Shown piece after piece: positions 1 through 10,762 of a stretch of 64,000 bases of DNA. The position numbers and the translations under genes were made by a program. Numbering within the stretch: the first letter of the stretch is position 1; each line of letters opens with the position of its first letter. The notes beneath the pieces were generated by a model, which was given only the letters and a program-made list of their open reading frames with translations, had not been told where the DNA came from and did not search any database. Source of the stretch: Styela clava (taxonomy: Eukaryota; Chordata; Ascidiacea; Stolidobranchia; Styelidae); NCBI RefSeq assembly GCF_964204865.1, contig NC_135255.1, positions 21,543,135-21,607,134 on the forward strand, read 5' to 3'.

Positions 1-1682
1 AACTGTTTTTTATTGCCAGATTTAAAGATCGGAACCACTCTGGCTATCTTCAGTGAAGATGGAAATATGCCAAATTGAAGGGAACTATTGAAAAACTCTG
101 TTAGACATGGAGATATGATGTCCACAGCATACTTGAGGAAATGACAGGGAATGTTGTCTACCCCCACTGCCTTGCCCGCCTTAAGACTCGAAATTTCAGT
201 CGCCAATTCGATTACTGTAGCTGGACTCAGAAATATGGATTGATTTATTCGTTTGTCAAGATACATTTTAAAACCGACCATATCATTAGAGAATTTACCA
301 GAGAGGCTGGATCCAACAGTTGAAAAGTACTTATTGAATTCTTGTACTATGAAATGACTATCCCTAATGATGCAGCCGTTATCAAGATGAATTTCATCAA
401 CATTATGCCTCAATTTATTCTTTCTGGAGGTAATCTGATTAACGATTCGCCATGTAGACTTTGGGTTGCCTTTGCTTTGAGCGATCAGGTTTTGATAATA
501 CAATTGCTTTGCATTGTCAATTGTATGAGTCAGTAAGTTACGATACTTTTTAAAAAATGAGCATTGAGAACGATTGCCCTTCAGGTAGTGGGATTCGAAC
601 ATCTTACGCCTGTGGCGAATACTAATAAGTATTCCTTTGGAAATCCTTGGGTTTTATTTTTTTTTTCACGACGCGACAACGGTCTAAATGGTGCATGGCG
701 GTGGATTAAACAGAGCAACAAAAGAATTTGTGAATTCTTCAAATAATGTGTCAAAATTTTGAGAATTCAAGTCCAACGCAGCAAAGTGATTATTAATTAA
801 GTCGTGTGTATCTGACCGAAATGCATCAATGGAAAATGCAGACATATCCCTTATCATGACAAGCTCATTGTTGGTTGATGGTTTGATGCCATTAACACAG
901 CACATTAAAGGAAAGTGATCAGTGATGTTGGATAATATAACATAAGGATCTAATTTTAGGTGAGTCATGTTGGTATATATATGATCTATGAGTGTCCTTG
1001 AGGTTCTGGTAACCCTTGTAGGCTTTGTAATAAGAGAAATAGTGTTGTGAGCAACAAGCATATTAATATAATTGGTGATTTGGGGACAAGGTCTTGTTGC
1101 AAGTAGTTTTATGTTGAGATCTCCCACTATTATAAAATGTTTTTTTTGTCAATTTGGTGAGGCAGTTTTCGAATATGTTTGTGAAAGCAGGAATATCGTT
1201 TCTTGGGTGTTTATATATAATGCCGATGGTCAACTTATTGGATATGTTTTCCAAGTCTATATCGAGCCATATATCTTCACAGTTAATATAATTTAAATGA
1301 TATTCATCGACTTTGTAAATTTGATATCATTTCTGATAAAAGCGCCCACTCCGCCTGCCTTGGAGGCAGACGGTGTGTGTACGAATCTATAACCGTCGAT
1401 GCTTATATTATCAAAATAATCACTATATAATTTGATTTCGCTCACTGCTATTATATGGGGGGAGGGAGATAGATTAGGAAATAGCGTAGTTAGTTGATCA
1501 GTATTTTTTCTAATCGACCGAATATTAGTGTGGATAATTGTCAAGCCCGAATTAGTTTGGATATCTTTCAGATCAGTTACTTCAATGTTGCTGCAATCAC
1601 AACCACTATTTGAATTTAGGTATTTTAAACTATTAGAACCATTATCACTATAATCTAACAAATAATCACAATGATTCGGCAT
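1..1682 (-). mobile_element. Non-LTR retrotransposon fragment: endonuclease and start of reverse transcriptase (pseudogene, runs off left edge)
   Basis: Read on the minus strand from 1682 downward this is the apurinic-like endonuclease of a jockey/CR1-type element. Recognisable blocks in order are TIIHTNIRSIRKN (about 1550), AVSEIKLY (about 1440), a GGVGAFIR block (about 1350), GDLNIKLLA (about 1120), SLITKPTRVTR and TLIDHIYTN (about 1000), and ITDHFPLMC (about 910). The frame changes around 1290 and 1100-1060, so the ORF is broken. Below about 600 it continues into the reverse-transcriptase N-terminus; the first 44 bases encode RVVPIFKSGNK on the minus strand, the usual block just before the palm. 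The rest of the RT lies beyond the left edge. Endonuclease then RT is the normal order. Confident for the class, not for the clade. Confidence 0.8.
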
Positions 1683-1732
1683 TTACGTATATGGAAATAT
1701 AAGTGCCTTAACTTCCCTAGAATCCCGACTGA

Positions 1733-2635
1733 TCATGATAGCTTTTTGTGCATTTCTGTGGTATGAAGGTTCCATTTTAATTGATTGTCAATAACAAGGC
1801 CAAGGTATTTATGGAACTGGGTAATTTCTAGTGTGATACCCTTCATTTTGATTGAGAAGTTAGTGTGTTTAGCAAGGGGTTTTCGGCTGAACAACATGAA
1901 TTTGGATTTTTGTATATTCACTGTTAGTTTGTTGCAAGTCATCCAATCATATACTTTATTTAATTCAGTGTTCACCTTCTCTTGGAGCGTACACAAGTCT
2001 TTCGCACTGAGGAGCAGGCAAGCGTCATCGGCGAACAATTTGCTCAAGAAGTTAGAGCACTTGGACAGATCATTTATAAAAATTAAGAAACCCAATGGTC
2101 CTAAAACACTTCCTTGCGGAATTCCATAATGCACGGGCAACATCTTAGATTTGTGAGAGTCGACCTCCACATATTGAAAACGACCATAAAGGTAATCACT
2201 TATTAAATTATCTGCAGTACCGCGAAAGCCATAGTGTCTTAGTTTTTGGGAAAGAATACTATGGTTTACAGTGTCGAAGGCCTTTTTCAAATCAAGAAAA
2301 ATACAGCAGACTAATTCGCCTTTGTCGAGCTTATCGTAAATAAATGATGTTAATTCTAAGATAGCATGACTAATGGAATTGTTGGTTTGAAATCCAAATT
2401 GACATTTGTTGATTAGGCTGAATTTTGTACAAAAATTGAGCATTCTCCGATGTAATAATTTTTCTAAGATATTGGCAATAGAGGGTAGGATGGAGATAGG
2501 TCGATAGTTCGAAGGCTCATTATACTTACCAATCAATCTATCTATTGCCTCACACTGACCCTTAGTTATTGGCTTGAAATAGGCAGTCAAGCTGCTCTGC
2601 TGAATCGAAGAAGTTCTGAAATTGAAAAAGAACAT
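1733..2635 (-). pseudogene. Reverse transcriptase domain of a non-LTR retrotransposon (partial copy)
   Basis: An open frame of 300 codons carries the core of a jockey/CR1-like reverse transcriptase. NEPSNYRPISILPS opens it, followed by a GFQTNNSISHAI block, FLDLKKAFDTVNH with the first catalytic Asp, GIPQGSVLGPLGFLIFIND, the catalytic LFADDACLL, then KLTVNIQKSKFMLFS and a KYLGLVID block. All palm motifs are intact. The C-terminal thumb and tail are missing, since the frame stops just before the endonuclease start of the neighbouring copy at 1682. The two partial copies therefore sit head-to-tail. The first 30 codons do not look like RT and contain QQSSLTAYF, which resembles a PCNA-binding PIP box, just before GTAAGT. 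The RT call is firm; that leader is unexplained. Confidence 0.85.
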
Positions 2636-2841
2636 CAGGTTAACCTCATCACAAGACCTGCAAGAGGACTTATTGAATAAACTCCATTATCTGACTATGA
2701 TTATCCAACAACTACAGACAGACAGAACTAACAGAAATTCAGAGCGTTAGCGGACGAAAATCAAAAAACATGAAGATACCGGTATTGACAGTGTTTTGGG
2801 GAGCAAAGGTGTCCTTACATGAAGGCCTATCGTTCACGTCC

Positions 2842-3075
2842 TTAGGCCGGATAAGGCTTGAAAGTGACGGTCACAAACGTATGCTTCCTCCGTAAATGGA
2901 TTAGCAAGTTTCCGGTAGTGTTTTGATACACAAATTTTTCCTTGCAAACAGAGCACACAGTGTAAAACGTGCCATTTTCCATCAGTGGCGTACAGAAATA
3001 ATTCCATACAACAGACGTCGGCCTCCTACCCTGATTTCTAATACCGGGTTTCGACTTCCTATTGATGTTTTGCAT
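2842..3075 (-). pseudogene. BED-type zinc finger fragment, probably from a hAT transposase
   Basis: The 77-codon frame reads SVVWNYF, then YTVCSVCKEKF, then LLIHLRRKHTF. This is the BED-finger pattern: an aromatic pair, C-x2-C, then H-x4-H. BED fingers are DNA-binding N-terminal domains of hAT transposases and of host ZBED proteins derived from them. No transposase core follows in a readable frame downstream on the minus strand. It is best read as a stranded N-terminal fragment. A short host ZBED exon cannot be excluded. Confidence 0.55.
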
Positions 3076-3079
3076 TTAT

Positions 3080-4400
3080 AAGTTTATGAAATCTACGTTT
3101 GAGACAAACTATGGCATTGCAAATGCACAAATGCTCCATAACAATGGAGTCTTATGGGAAATTTTCGTCGTGTTGTTGTACCGAATCCAATAAGTCAGCT
3201 GTTATAAGGGCTAGAATAAAGTCGAAGGCTGAATTTTGAACTTTAAGCTATATGCTACCTAAATATATAACGCAATTCAAAATAAAAAACTATCTAATGC
3301 GTTAAATTTGGCCACAAACACAACGTAGAACCATTTTTGGTCATCTTTTTGGAAACTTTTATAGTGATACGCCAATTTGACAGAGTAAAATGCCACCGCA
3401 ACAATACAATGTCATTTGGTCTTCTAGCGCAGCTCGGAGCTGAGCAGGCGAGAAAATGTTGACCCGAAAATAGAAACGGCCATTGCAGCGAATTTGAGTC
3501 CCGAGGTAATTTCGACGAATAAATACAACTGTCCATCTGTGACATCACAAAGAGTGCCATTGTCAAATGGTCAATTATGACGATGAGAATGGCCAACTTA
3601 CTTCGGAAGCAACTCGAAACCGGCATACTTGTATTTAAAGACAATTTAATGTACTATAAATGCAATTTGGCAAACATGAAAGTATATCACCATGTTCGCC
3701 TAAGCTTCTACTTCAAAACGCGACCTTCAAAATCTTTCTATCTAAAATATTAATGAAAATAATAGGTATGTTTCTGTAAATGTGTGAGAACTTCCCATAA
3801 GGCGCCGTGTTATATGGCCGAGAACAATAGGCACAAGATGGCGTCCATTGTCTGAGCGTTGCCTCCACTGAGGTGTATAAACTGGAGAGCGCATTGGCGG
3901 CGCTGGACGCTTGCGATTTTGTGCCGAATTGAAAGGCGCGGCGGCCATCTTGGAAAGTGCGTTTTTCCGGTTTGCATGCAGTGAGTGCATGGGATTTGCC
4001 ATGCCGGAGGTGCAATATGTAAGATAATTGCTGGAAATTCTTCATTCTGCGCGTTGTAGTGGATTTTTACAGTATTGATGGTGGTCATCAATCAACTTGG
4101 AAGCGGATAACACGAACCAAGTAGGGCATAAAGAGAATAAAGTTGTGAAAATCAGGTGGGTAACGTACCCTACTTCAGTCAGCTACTTGCTCTAGCTTGA
4201 GAAATACGAGTAGAGTTTATGAATGTAATTTGGTACAGATACTGGTGGAAGTACCATCCACCTGATATATGGAACCATTTTCTGTGCCAAAATTGGTCCT
4301 TATCGTAGCCGTAATACATTACCATAGATCCCCATACTTTGTGATGTTCACTAACTAGGTTTTCTGATTTTGCTCAATGCTTGTAGCTTATATGGTCATT
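3080..4400. other. Intergenic stretch, no supported gene
   Basis: About 1.3 kb with only short overlapping frames on the minus strand (around 3300-3640 and 3710-4090). None shows a recognisable domain, and the overlapping frames at 3.7-4.1 kb compete with one another, as chance ORFs do. No terminal repeats or RNA gene were recognised. Confidence 0.5.
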
Positions 4401-4408
4401 TTCGTTCG

Positions 4409-4473
4409 TTGATTCAGATCTTGACTGGCAATGAAATATGATAATGCAATGCCAGTCAAGATCTGAACCAATG
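4409..4473. repeat. Near-perfect short inverted repeat (hairpin)
   Basis: TCAGATCTTGACTGGCA at about 4414-4430 is followed about 20 bases later by its exact reverse complement TGCCAGTCAAGATCTGA at about 4450-4466. Partial complementarity extends outward on both sides. The stem is at least 17 perfect pairs. It could be a tiny fold-back element or a small-RNA precursor. Confidence 0.65.
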
Positions 4474-4789
4474 AGCAATTTCTAATGGGAAACTGTGGAA
4501 TAGCCCTATATAGTTGAGACCAAATAAACCTATTCTATTAATCCAATATTCGAATATGCAATTTTACACCCAACTTTTATTTTTTAATTACTAGGTGAAG
4601 GTGTGAAGTAAATCAAGTCATTAATCTGGTTACAGCGAATTTGTGAGGTGTTTACAGTTCCTTCGTTTCGAATCAACCAGCTCTTCCAACACAAAGCAGA
4701 AGGCACTTTCATTCATTCAGTTTGTTTATTTTATTGTTAAATTTGTGATGCAATAAAAATTGGTAAAAAGGATGCTAGCTTATTTATAG

Positions 4790-5260
4790 GTTCCTGTTAC
4801 GAAGGGAAATATGCGAGAACTGCATATCAAAAATATGCGAAATTGACAATTATAGGCGCGTGTCACAACAGAAATCTGAAGAAATAGCATATTGAAAATA
4901 TCTGAAATTGAAATTTATAAGCATGCCACAAAGAAAAATATGCAAAAATGGCATATTAAAAATATATGAAATCGGAGTATATAGGTTCATGTCTTAAAGA
5001 GAAATATGCCAAAATGGCACATTGAAAATTTACGAAATTGAAATGTATAGGCGTGTACACATGTCACAAAAAAAAATATGCAAAAATGGCATATTAAAAA
5101 GATGCAAAATTAGAATTAATAGGCTCAAGTCTCCAAGATAAATATTCCACATTAAAAATCTGCAAAATTAAAATTTGTAAGAGTGTGTCACAAACAGAAA
5201 TATGCAAATGGCATATTAAAAAGATGCAAAATTAATATTTGAATGTGCGTGTACAGAATG
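4790..5260. repeat. AT-rich minisatellite, about 7 degenerate units of roughly 65-70 bp
   Basis: A unit recurs from about 4800 to 5255. It has the form GAAATATGCAAAAATGGCAT, then ATTAAAAATATGC, AAATTGAAATT, TATAGGCGTGTC and ACA. Each unit holds an internal short palindrome around TATGC..GCATA. Units differ by substitutions and small indels. It lies beside the 3' side of the P-element remnant and may be derived from it or independent. Confidence 0.75.
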
Positions 5261-5435
5261 AAATGGGCATGGCCAAAGTTGTACATAAAGTTAATTCCCA
5301 AATTTGTTGATTACTGATTTTTCAGCAGTACCAATTTGGTCATGCGCCTTCTAATTCTTGACTGATGGATTTCAGCAGTCTTCTCCTTGGCCATATGCCG
5401 GTGCCTTAGGTCACAATGTTTTTTGATGATTTTTT

Positions 5436-5604
5436 GGGGCTCCCGAAGTATGCTTTTGGGGCTCCCGAAACTCTTGGCTAGTCTTCGAACTGATAATAGG
5501 ACTAAAATAGGGAAAATTGGAAAAAAATTATCGCCTAACCCTAACCTGTTACCCATGTTACGTTCCGATGTCCGCCATCTTGGTTCGCATACTTCGGGAG
5601 CACC
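5436..5604. mobile_element. Palindromic GATGGCGGACA-family element, copy 1
   Basis: It begins GGGGCTCCCGAAGTATG and ends CATACTTCGGGAGCACC, its inverted form. Internally it has CCTAACCCTAACCTG, then ACGTTCCGATGTCCGCCATC. The same elements recur at 33.8, 53.0, 60.3, 61.6, 63.4 and 63.7 kb. It is a non-autonomous fold-back or MITE-like repeat inserted next to the P-element C-terminus. Confidence 0.7.
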
Positions 5605-5619
5605 GATTTTTTTATGAGG

Positions 5620-6680
5620 ACGTAGAAGTGATTATCTTCAATTGCACATTCAGTCATGTGTTTACCAAGGCTCGTAAATAATCTTCTTGTATCAATAGAC
5701 TCCAACACAGCGCATGAAATTGCAGTTGTCATTGTCAATCCTCTTTGTTTTGGAATTTCACCATTTGTCGTAAATATCATTCTCTGGATGCAACGCTCTG
5801 TTTCTAGGCAGATATACACCACACTATTAGAAGGCTTGGTCAACCCCCTTTGTTCTTGAATTGCAAAAAGCTAGAAGCTGGATACCAAAACATCTGCACA
5901 TCGACTACAGCTTGTCACCTTTTTTACAGACTCAGCAACAAAACCAGCAATGTAGCCAATGACAGAGAACTTGTATTCAGATAGCATGGCACAATTCGGC
6001 TTGTCATCATAGTCATGTTCAATGGGAGATGGATCTCTCATAACCAGGTATACTTCCGCATAATGCTAGCTGTAGTTAAACTCATATTTTTTTCATAGCC
6101 AGTGCAACTCTCAACAAGGTGGAGCATCCGTGTACAATCCAAAGGTTGACAATTTCCTCCAGTACATTTTATACCACCCCTCACTAACATGCGCTTGTAA
6201 GCAGCAGTAAATTGTTTGGCAGTGGGGTTGTTGTTAAAGCCGCCAGCTGACCGGACTACGCAGAAAAATAGCTCCAGATGATCTTGACTCATTTTGTACA
6301 TCAAAATGTAACGAAGAACGCCACTTTCAACAAAATCACTGAAGAGCATCTTAACGCTGGCAATTGATACTAGGAATCCTAGAAAGCCAGTTTTGCGCCT
6401 AGATGATGAAACTGGAGGTGCCGGTGCTGGTCTTTAGATTTGAAATACACTGGGCGCATGCGTCAAGAAAAGGGAGCCATAAATGCTTGTAGTTGGTGCG
6501 CAATGGAGCCTTGTATCCCTTGCCAAGTGGGTTCCTTGAGTTTAAAACATCAAACAGATAGTCAAATTTTCTTATAAATTCAACAGTTGCATCACAACCA
6601 TTGAACTGCTGTAAACTCCAAGGCATCTGCGACCCCCGGCTGAGTGTTTGTGCAGCAATGTTTACTTTCATTTTTTGTTC
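5620..6680 (-). pseudogene. P-element (THAP9-like) transposase remnant, C-terminal half
   Basis: Reading down the minus strand, MKVNIAAQTLS (6671) matches the block that precedes the P-element insertion domain. Next come NGCDATVEFIRKFD and LFDVLNSRNPLGKG. After a frame break comes RRKTGFLGFLVSIASVK, then YILMYKMSQDHLELFF, GGFNNNPTAKQFTAAYKRML (6349-6040), and finally a TKPSNSVVYICLETE block (5843 onward) ending near DNHFYVLIKK. These are the hallmark blocks of P-type transposases and THAP9. At least two frame disruptions separate them, so it is non-functional. The N-terminal THAP finger is not visible upstream to 7 kb. Confidence in the family is high because several independent motifs occur in order. 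Confidence 0.85.
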
Positions 6681-7440
6681 TTTTCAGTGGATGTGATCAC
6701 GTTTCAATTTATTTGCCAATCGAAGTCCTTCCTCCCGCTGCAGCTTTTCCAATGCCCCTATGTATTCCCAAGATATGGTCTGGCCACTGTGATTTTTTAG
6801 AATACCAAAAGTCCGCAAAAGAGTCGCTTGGATTATATATACGCTTTGGTCTCGGCGACAGATAAATTGTCGACAAGGCGAAAATATGACAATTTATCGA
6901 TTTTAATCGCTGGACAATAATCGTGACGTTAATCTTGCGACGCGGAGAAGACATTGTTTTAATTAGGTTTTTTTTAATCAGAATCACGGCCCTTTTTTGA
7001 AAATTGCTTCGAATCGATATTCTGAAACTTACATCCCTACTCTTGGCTTCTAGCCTTCAAGCTTAAATGATACGATAATTCGAAGAATCCACTTTGGTGG
7101 ATACCATCGTCGATTTCAGAATAGGATATTCCAACTCTTAAGTTTTGTGCAATGACAAGTCGTTCCTGTCGGTTTGACTTTCTCTCCATCAATTGATAAC
7201 ATATGGAATATATGTGTCTTGTTACTAGGGATGTCCGTATCCGAATACTAAACTATTCAAGAATGCTTCTGCAAAAACATTACGAATATCGTTTAAACTA
7301 AATTAACATACCTAAAACAATACTGCACCAGTGTTTGAATAACTATATTTCCCAACATAGGTGGGTGAAATAAACATGTGACATATGCCAAAGTCTGTCA
7401 AACTGAACTGATGCGATTCAGTGAAATAATTGGGAGCATT

Positions 7441-7839
7441 CAGGACTGGGGAGCCGGCTCGTAATTACAGTGACTTTGGCTGCAGCTCCGAAGCCACAAT
7501 TCCTTCTTCTTCTTTTTTATCTCAGAGCTGGGTGTGAGCTCAGAATTCATACCTCTAGAGAGGTTTTTAAGGTTGACAAAAAGCATCAAATATCAGCCCA
7601 AATGAAGTTTTATGGAAGTGGGACTCAAAAGTATGATATAAGTTTTAATATATAAATTCAACTTAAGATTTTGAATCAATATAATTGTATTGAAGTTTAC
7701 AAGGGTAGATTTTATTATTATTTGTATCCAATAATAGAAAATTAGAGATATCAAAAAATAATTAGGGGGTTCGGAGGAGAAGCCGCTAAAATTTCTGGTA
7801 GCTCGGCTCCAGCTCCATGGTTCTGATTCCCCAGCCCTG
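7441..7839. mobile_element. hAT-type non-autonomous element
   Basis: The left end CAGGACTGGGGAGCCGG is mirrored by the right end CCCCAGCCCTG at 7829-7839. The CAGGGCTGGGGA terminus is a classic hAT end. The interior has no coding signal. The flanking 8-mers do not match, so the target duplication has decayed or the ends are off by a few bases. Confidence 0.6.
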
Positions 7840-8600
7840 CTTGTAAAACAAAGATGTTGAAATCAATCAAATCAACACACTTTCGAAATCAATAAAATGA
7901 AACAGAAATTTTTTGAAATTTATGTGCACACTTGAATGTTTTTTTATAATAATTCATGGTCGCATGTTTAATCTAGTTCGAAGTTTGCCTATTGTAAGGC
8001 CGGCACTTGAGAACACTCGCTCTGCTGGTCCAGATGCCCTACCTTGCTCATGATTCATTTCAAGTGTAACTTTAATCTGCAAATATAAATGCACTAACAT
8101 TACGATAGAACAACTGGGTATAACATTTTTGTCCTATAACTTCGTTACCCCTAAAATCGGCAAGGGCAGATTTCATGTAACGATACTGCGCCAAATCAAG
8201 AAGTGACATCATCAAAGTGTAGCCTCATGCCAGACATCCATTACCGCTGTATATTTTTGTAAGCTATATTCCAGCATCTTTTCGAAAAAGGTTACAAAAC
8301 TTGTACCTGGATTTGTAATTTGGGTCCAGAAATGTGGCCAGTTTATATACATCATCAGACACATTGTCAAAATATTATTTATGGTATTGCAAACATTTCC
8401 AGGGATGTACGAGTCCAGGAGGCAATGTTTCTCCCGTGTGACTGTCTATGACCTGGCAGGTTGCAGACACATATGTTTTTATGCCAGGGGCTGCCCAGAA
8501 ATGGCATGTTTTCCCGATATAGGTCCACTAGCTAGAGCTAGACCACATTTCCCTAGTCAGAGCCATATTTTGAACTGATTCGAGAAAGTCAATCAGTTTG
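7840..8600. other. Unassigned intergenic sequence
   Basis: AT-rich, with one 65-codon frame at 8381-8578 that shows no domain. No terminal repeats or RNA genes were recognised. Confidence 0.4.
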
Positions 8601-8619
8601 AGCTTACATTTTTCGTATC

Positions 8620-9380
8620 TGGCCTCAATTTATCTGGTGAAAATTTGACGGCTTGGGATCTTGTAGTCGGGCTCGATATAACCTATTAACTTCGTAAAAT
8701 TGGTGCCGTGTACCATATTTACAGATCGCATGTCCTACTATCATGTTAACCGGCAAAGAAGTAATTTGAGCATCCATTTGTTTGTTGAGTGGCCTTTGAC
8801 CAAATTGAATCATTGTCACTTGGCCACGCAAAGAAGTTTTGATATCTCCATGACAAGCTTGTCGATATCTTCGTTTTCGTTGGCAGGGACTCCATGGGAT
8901 TCTAAATTTTTTAATCTTGAGCGGTCTTGATCTTCATAATGTCCTGAGATATACCATAAGTCATCTTACAAATCCAATATTCTGTTTTCAAGGCTGTGTA
9001 TTAATTTTTCATGTTTTTTAAGTGTGTCATAAGAACTTTCCGTTGACTCAGAATTTCATCAAAAAGTCTGAGATGGTTCAATTATTATAGGCTCTGATTT
9101 TATCTCTTTTATCGACCGAGTTTGAGAATCCATAAATTCTTTGAGACCAGGATTTTACGGGATATACTCTGATGCCATGTGGGGGTTGTTGAAGTTATTA
9201 GAGATACATCGAGTAATTATGCCAGGAAACTGTATCTCTAAGTTCTTCTGGATGGTATCTTTAGCATGCTTGACATTGATGTTGAGATGCAAAAGTACCT
9301 GTGAATTTTTAGTAAACTGGTCGTTGACGCCGATATTAAAGATATGCCTGGATCTGAAGGGCTTGACTTTAATTTGCATT
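8620..9380 (-). pseudogene. Possible ORF1-like retrotransposon remnant
   Basis: On the minus strand near 8920-8840 the sequence reads DRSRLKNLESHGVPANENED followed by IDKLVMEISKLL. This resembles the RRM region of ORF1 proteins of non-LTR elements, where GVPE and E-D-T-DKL-V-I-L recur. A further 74-codon frame (9379-9155) lies upstream. Several stops interrupt the whole. It is a tentative call on one motif block. Confidence 0.35.
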
Positions 9381-9462
9381 GGTAACTTTTCATTTTAGCA
9401 TGTAGAAGTGTAGCAGTTAAATAAATAATTTTAGTTTAGTGTTAGATATCTAGATTCTAGAG

Positions 9463-10289
9463 CAGTGGTTCTTAAAGTATGGGTCGCGGAAGGTTTAAAA
9501 ATGGGTCGCGACAAGGTCGTCAATGCAAGGGCAACCTAAGAGGAGAATGAAGAATTTTCAGCTTTCCCAATGTTTCAATTTAGCTTCTAAACTCTGGTAT
9601 TTAAAAATAATGAAATATAAAATTTCATTCACGGAAAGAACTGTCTTGAGCTCATTGTTACATCACAATTCTGATATGCCAGTCACGTGTATTATTTTTA
9701 TGGTATCGGTAACCAGGCACGTCGCTAGTCGTTGTGTTGACCGCGTGGAATGTCGTCTTAGTGGATTAAAATAACCAAAAATGGGTGTCTTTTTGGTAAT
9801 GTAAATTGTAATAGACGACGCAATGAAAAAGCTCGCTTCTCGACATTAGATTATTCAATATCTAAAGAAAATGTGACTTCATATCGAGGCACCATTTACC
9901 GCGAACGAAGCAGTGTGTGCACATAGGATGTCGTGTTTGCGACGGACAGCGGACGCCTTTTCTGCTACAATTCGCGACAAGGCACTTGTGCGAGCGAGGA
10001 TATTTGGCACTGTCGGTTATCAAAACTAAGCTCGCAATCGCCTCTATACCCGTGACAACTTGCGTATTGCGATAAGTAAAATAGAGCTGTGTATTGAAGA
10101 TATAATGAAAAGGAAATTTCAGTTTCATCAATCTCACTGAGTCAATGGACTGTTTCTAATAAATAGTTGTCTGTATTTGAGTCAAACTGTACTAACAATA
10201 AAAACACATTTTGCGTTATTTGGGATTGGGTCGCGAGTATTCATAAAACTCAGATTTGGGTCGCGCTCGAAAAAGTTTAAGAACCACTG
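9463..10289. mobile_element. hAT non-autonomous element with perfect 8-bp target duplication
   Basis: Inverted ends are CAGTGGTTCTTAAAGTATGG and, at the right, AAGTTTAAGAACCACTG. The eight bases TTCTAGAG flank both sides exactly (9455-9462 and 10290-10297). Next to each end is a GGGTCGCG block that is also mirrored. Eight-bp duplications are diagnostic of hAT transposition. Inside, a minus-strand Cys-rich frame (10137-9862) is not recognisable as transposase. Confidence 0.9.
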
Positions 10290-10762
10290 TTCTAGAGCCT
10301 TAAACTGTAAAACAGTATGTCGGCTCTCTTTCAGGTAGTTTCCAATTGGATCCATTAAATACACTATTTAGGGGTGGCCAACTTCAGATCGTTTGATATC
10401 GACCATAAAATTTATTACAAGACTGGTCAATGATGCTGTTGTTGCAAAAAAAGCCCATACGTAACTTCCTAAGACTTCTCCAGTGCTATGCCTCATTTCT
10501 TTAACACACGTTACCAACGCTGTTAACAGCAACAATTATTAATGAAAAGGGTTTACTAAAATATAATTAGTCACTTGGTTTTGATGAATGAACCAGTTTA
10601 ATAAATGCCTAATAAGAAATAAAAGCACACAAAAACAATGATCCACACTACATTTAGTGAGATGTTTGAGTTATCATATAGTTGATCACTGATCTAAGGC
10701 TAAAGTAGTTGTTTTTGCCAAAGTATAAAATAGTTTTAGGCTTCTTTGCTGTTCACTTAGAT

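Noticed and set aside
1785-2129. 114-codon plus-strand frame
   Set aside because: It is exactly antisense to the intact reverse-transcriptase frame, which carries all palm motifs.
3713-4091. Three overlapping minus-strand frames of 86-110 codons
   Set aside because: They compete in different phases over the same bases, have no recognisable domain, and no splice or repeat context supports any of them.
4790-5260. Regular repeat array resembling a CRISPR
   Set aside because: Units are AT-rich and degenerate with no constant repeat and unique spacers of fixed length. The genome is eukaryotic. It is a minisatellite.
9862-10137. Cys-rich minus-strand frame as a possible piggyBac-type zinc-binding tail
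   Set aside because: Cysteine spacing does not match, and the frame lies inside a hAT element with 8-bp duplications rather than TTAA flanks. Kept only as an observation.
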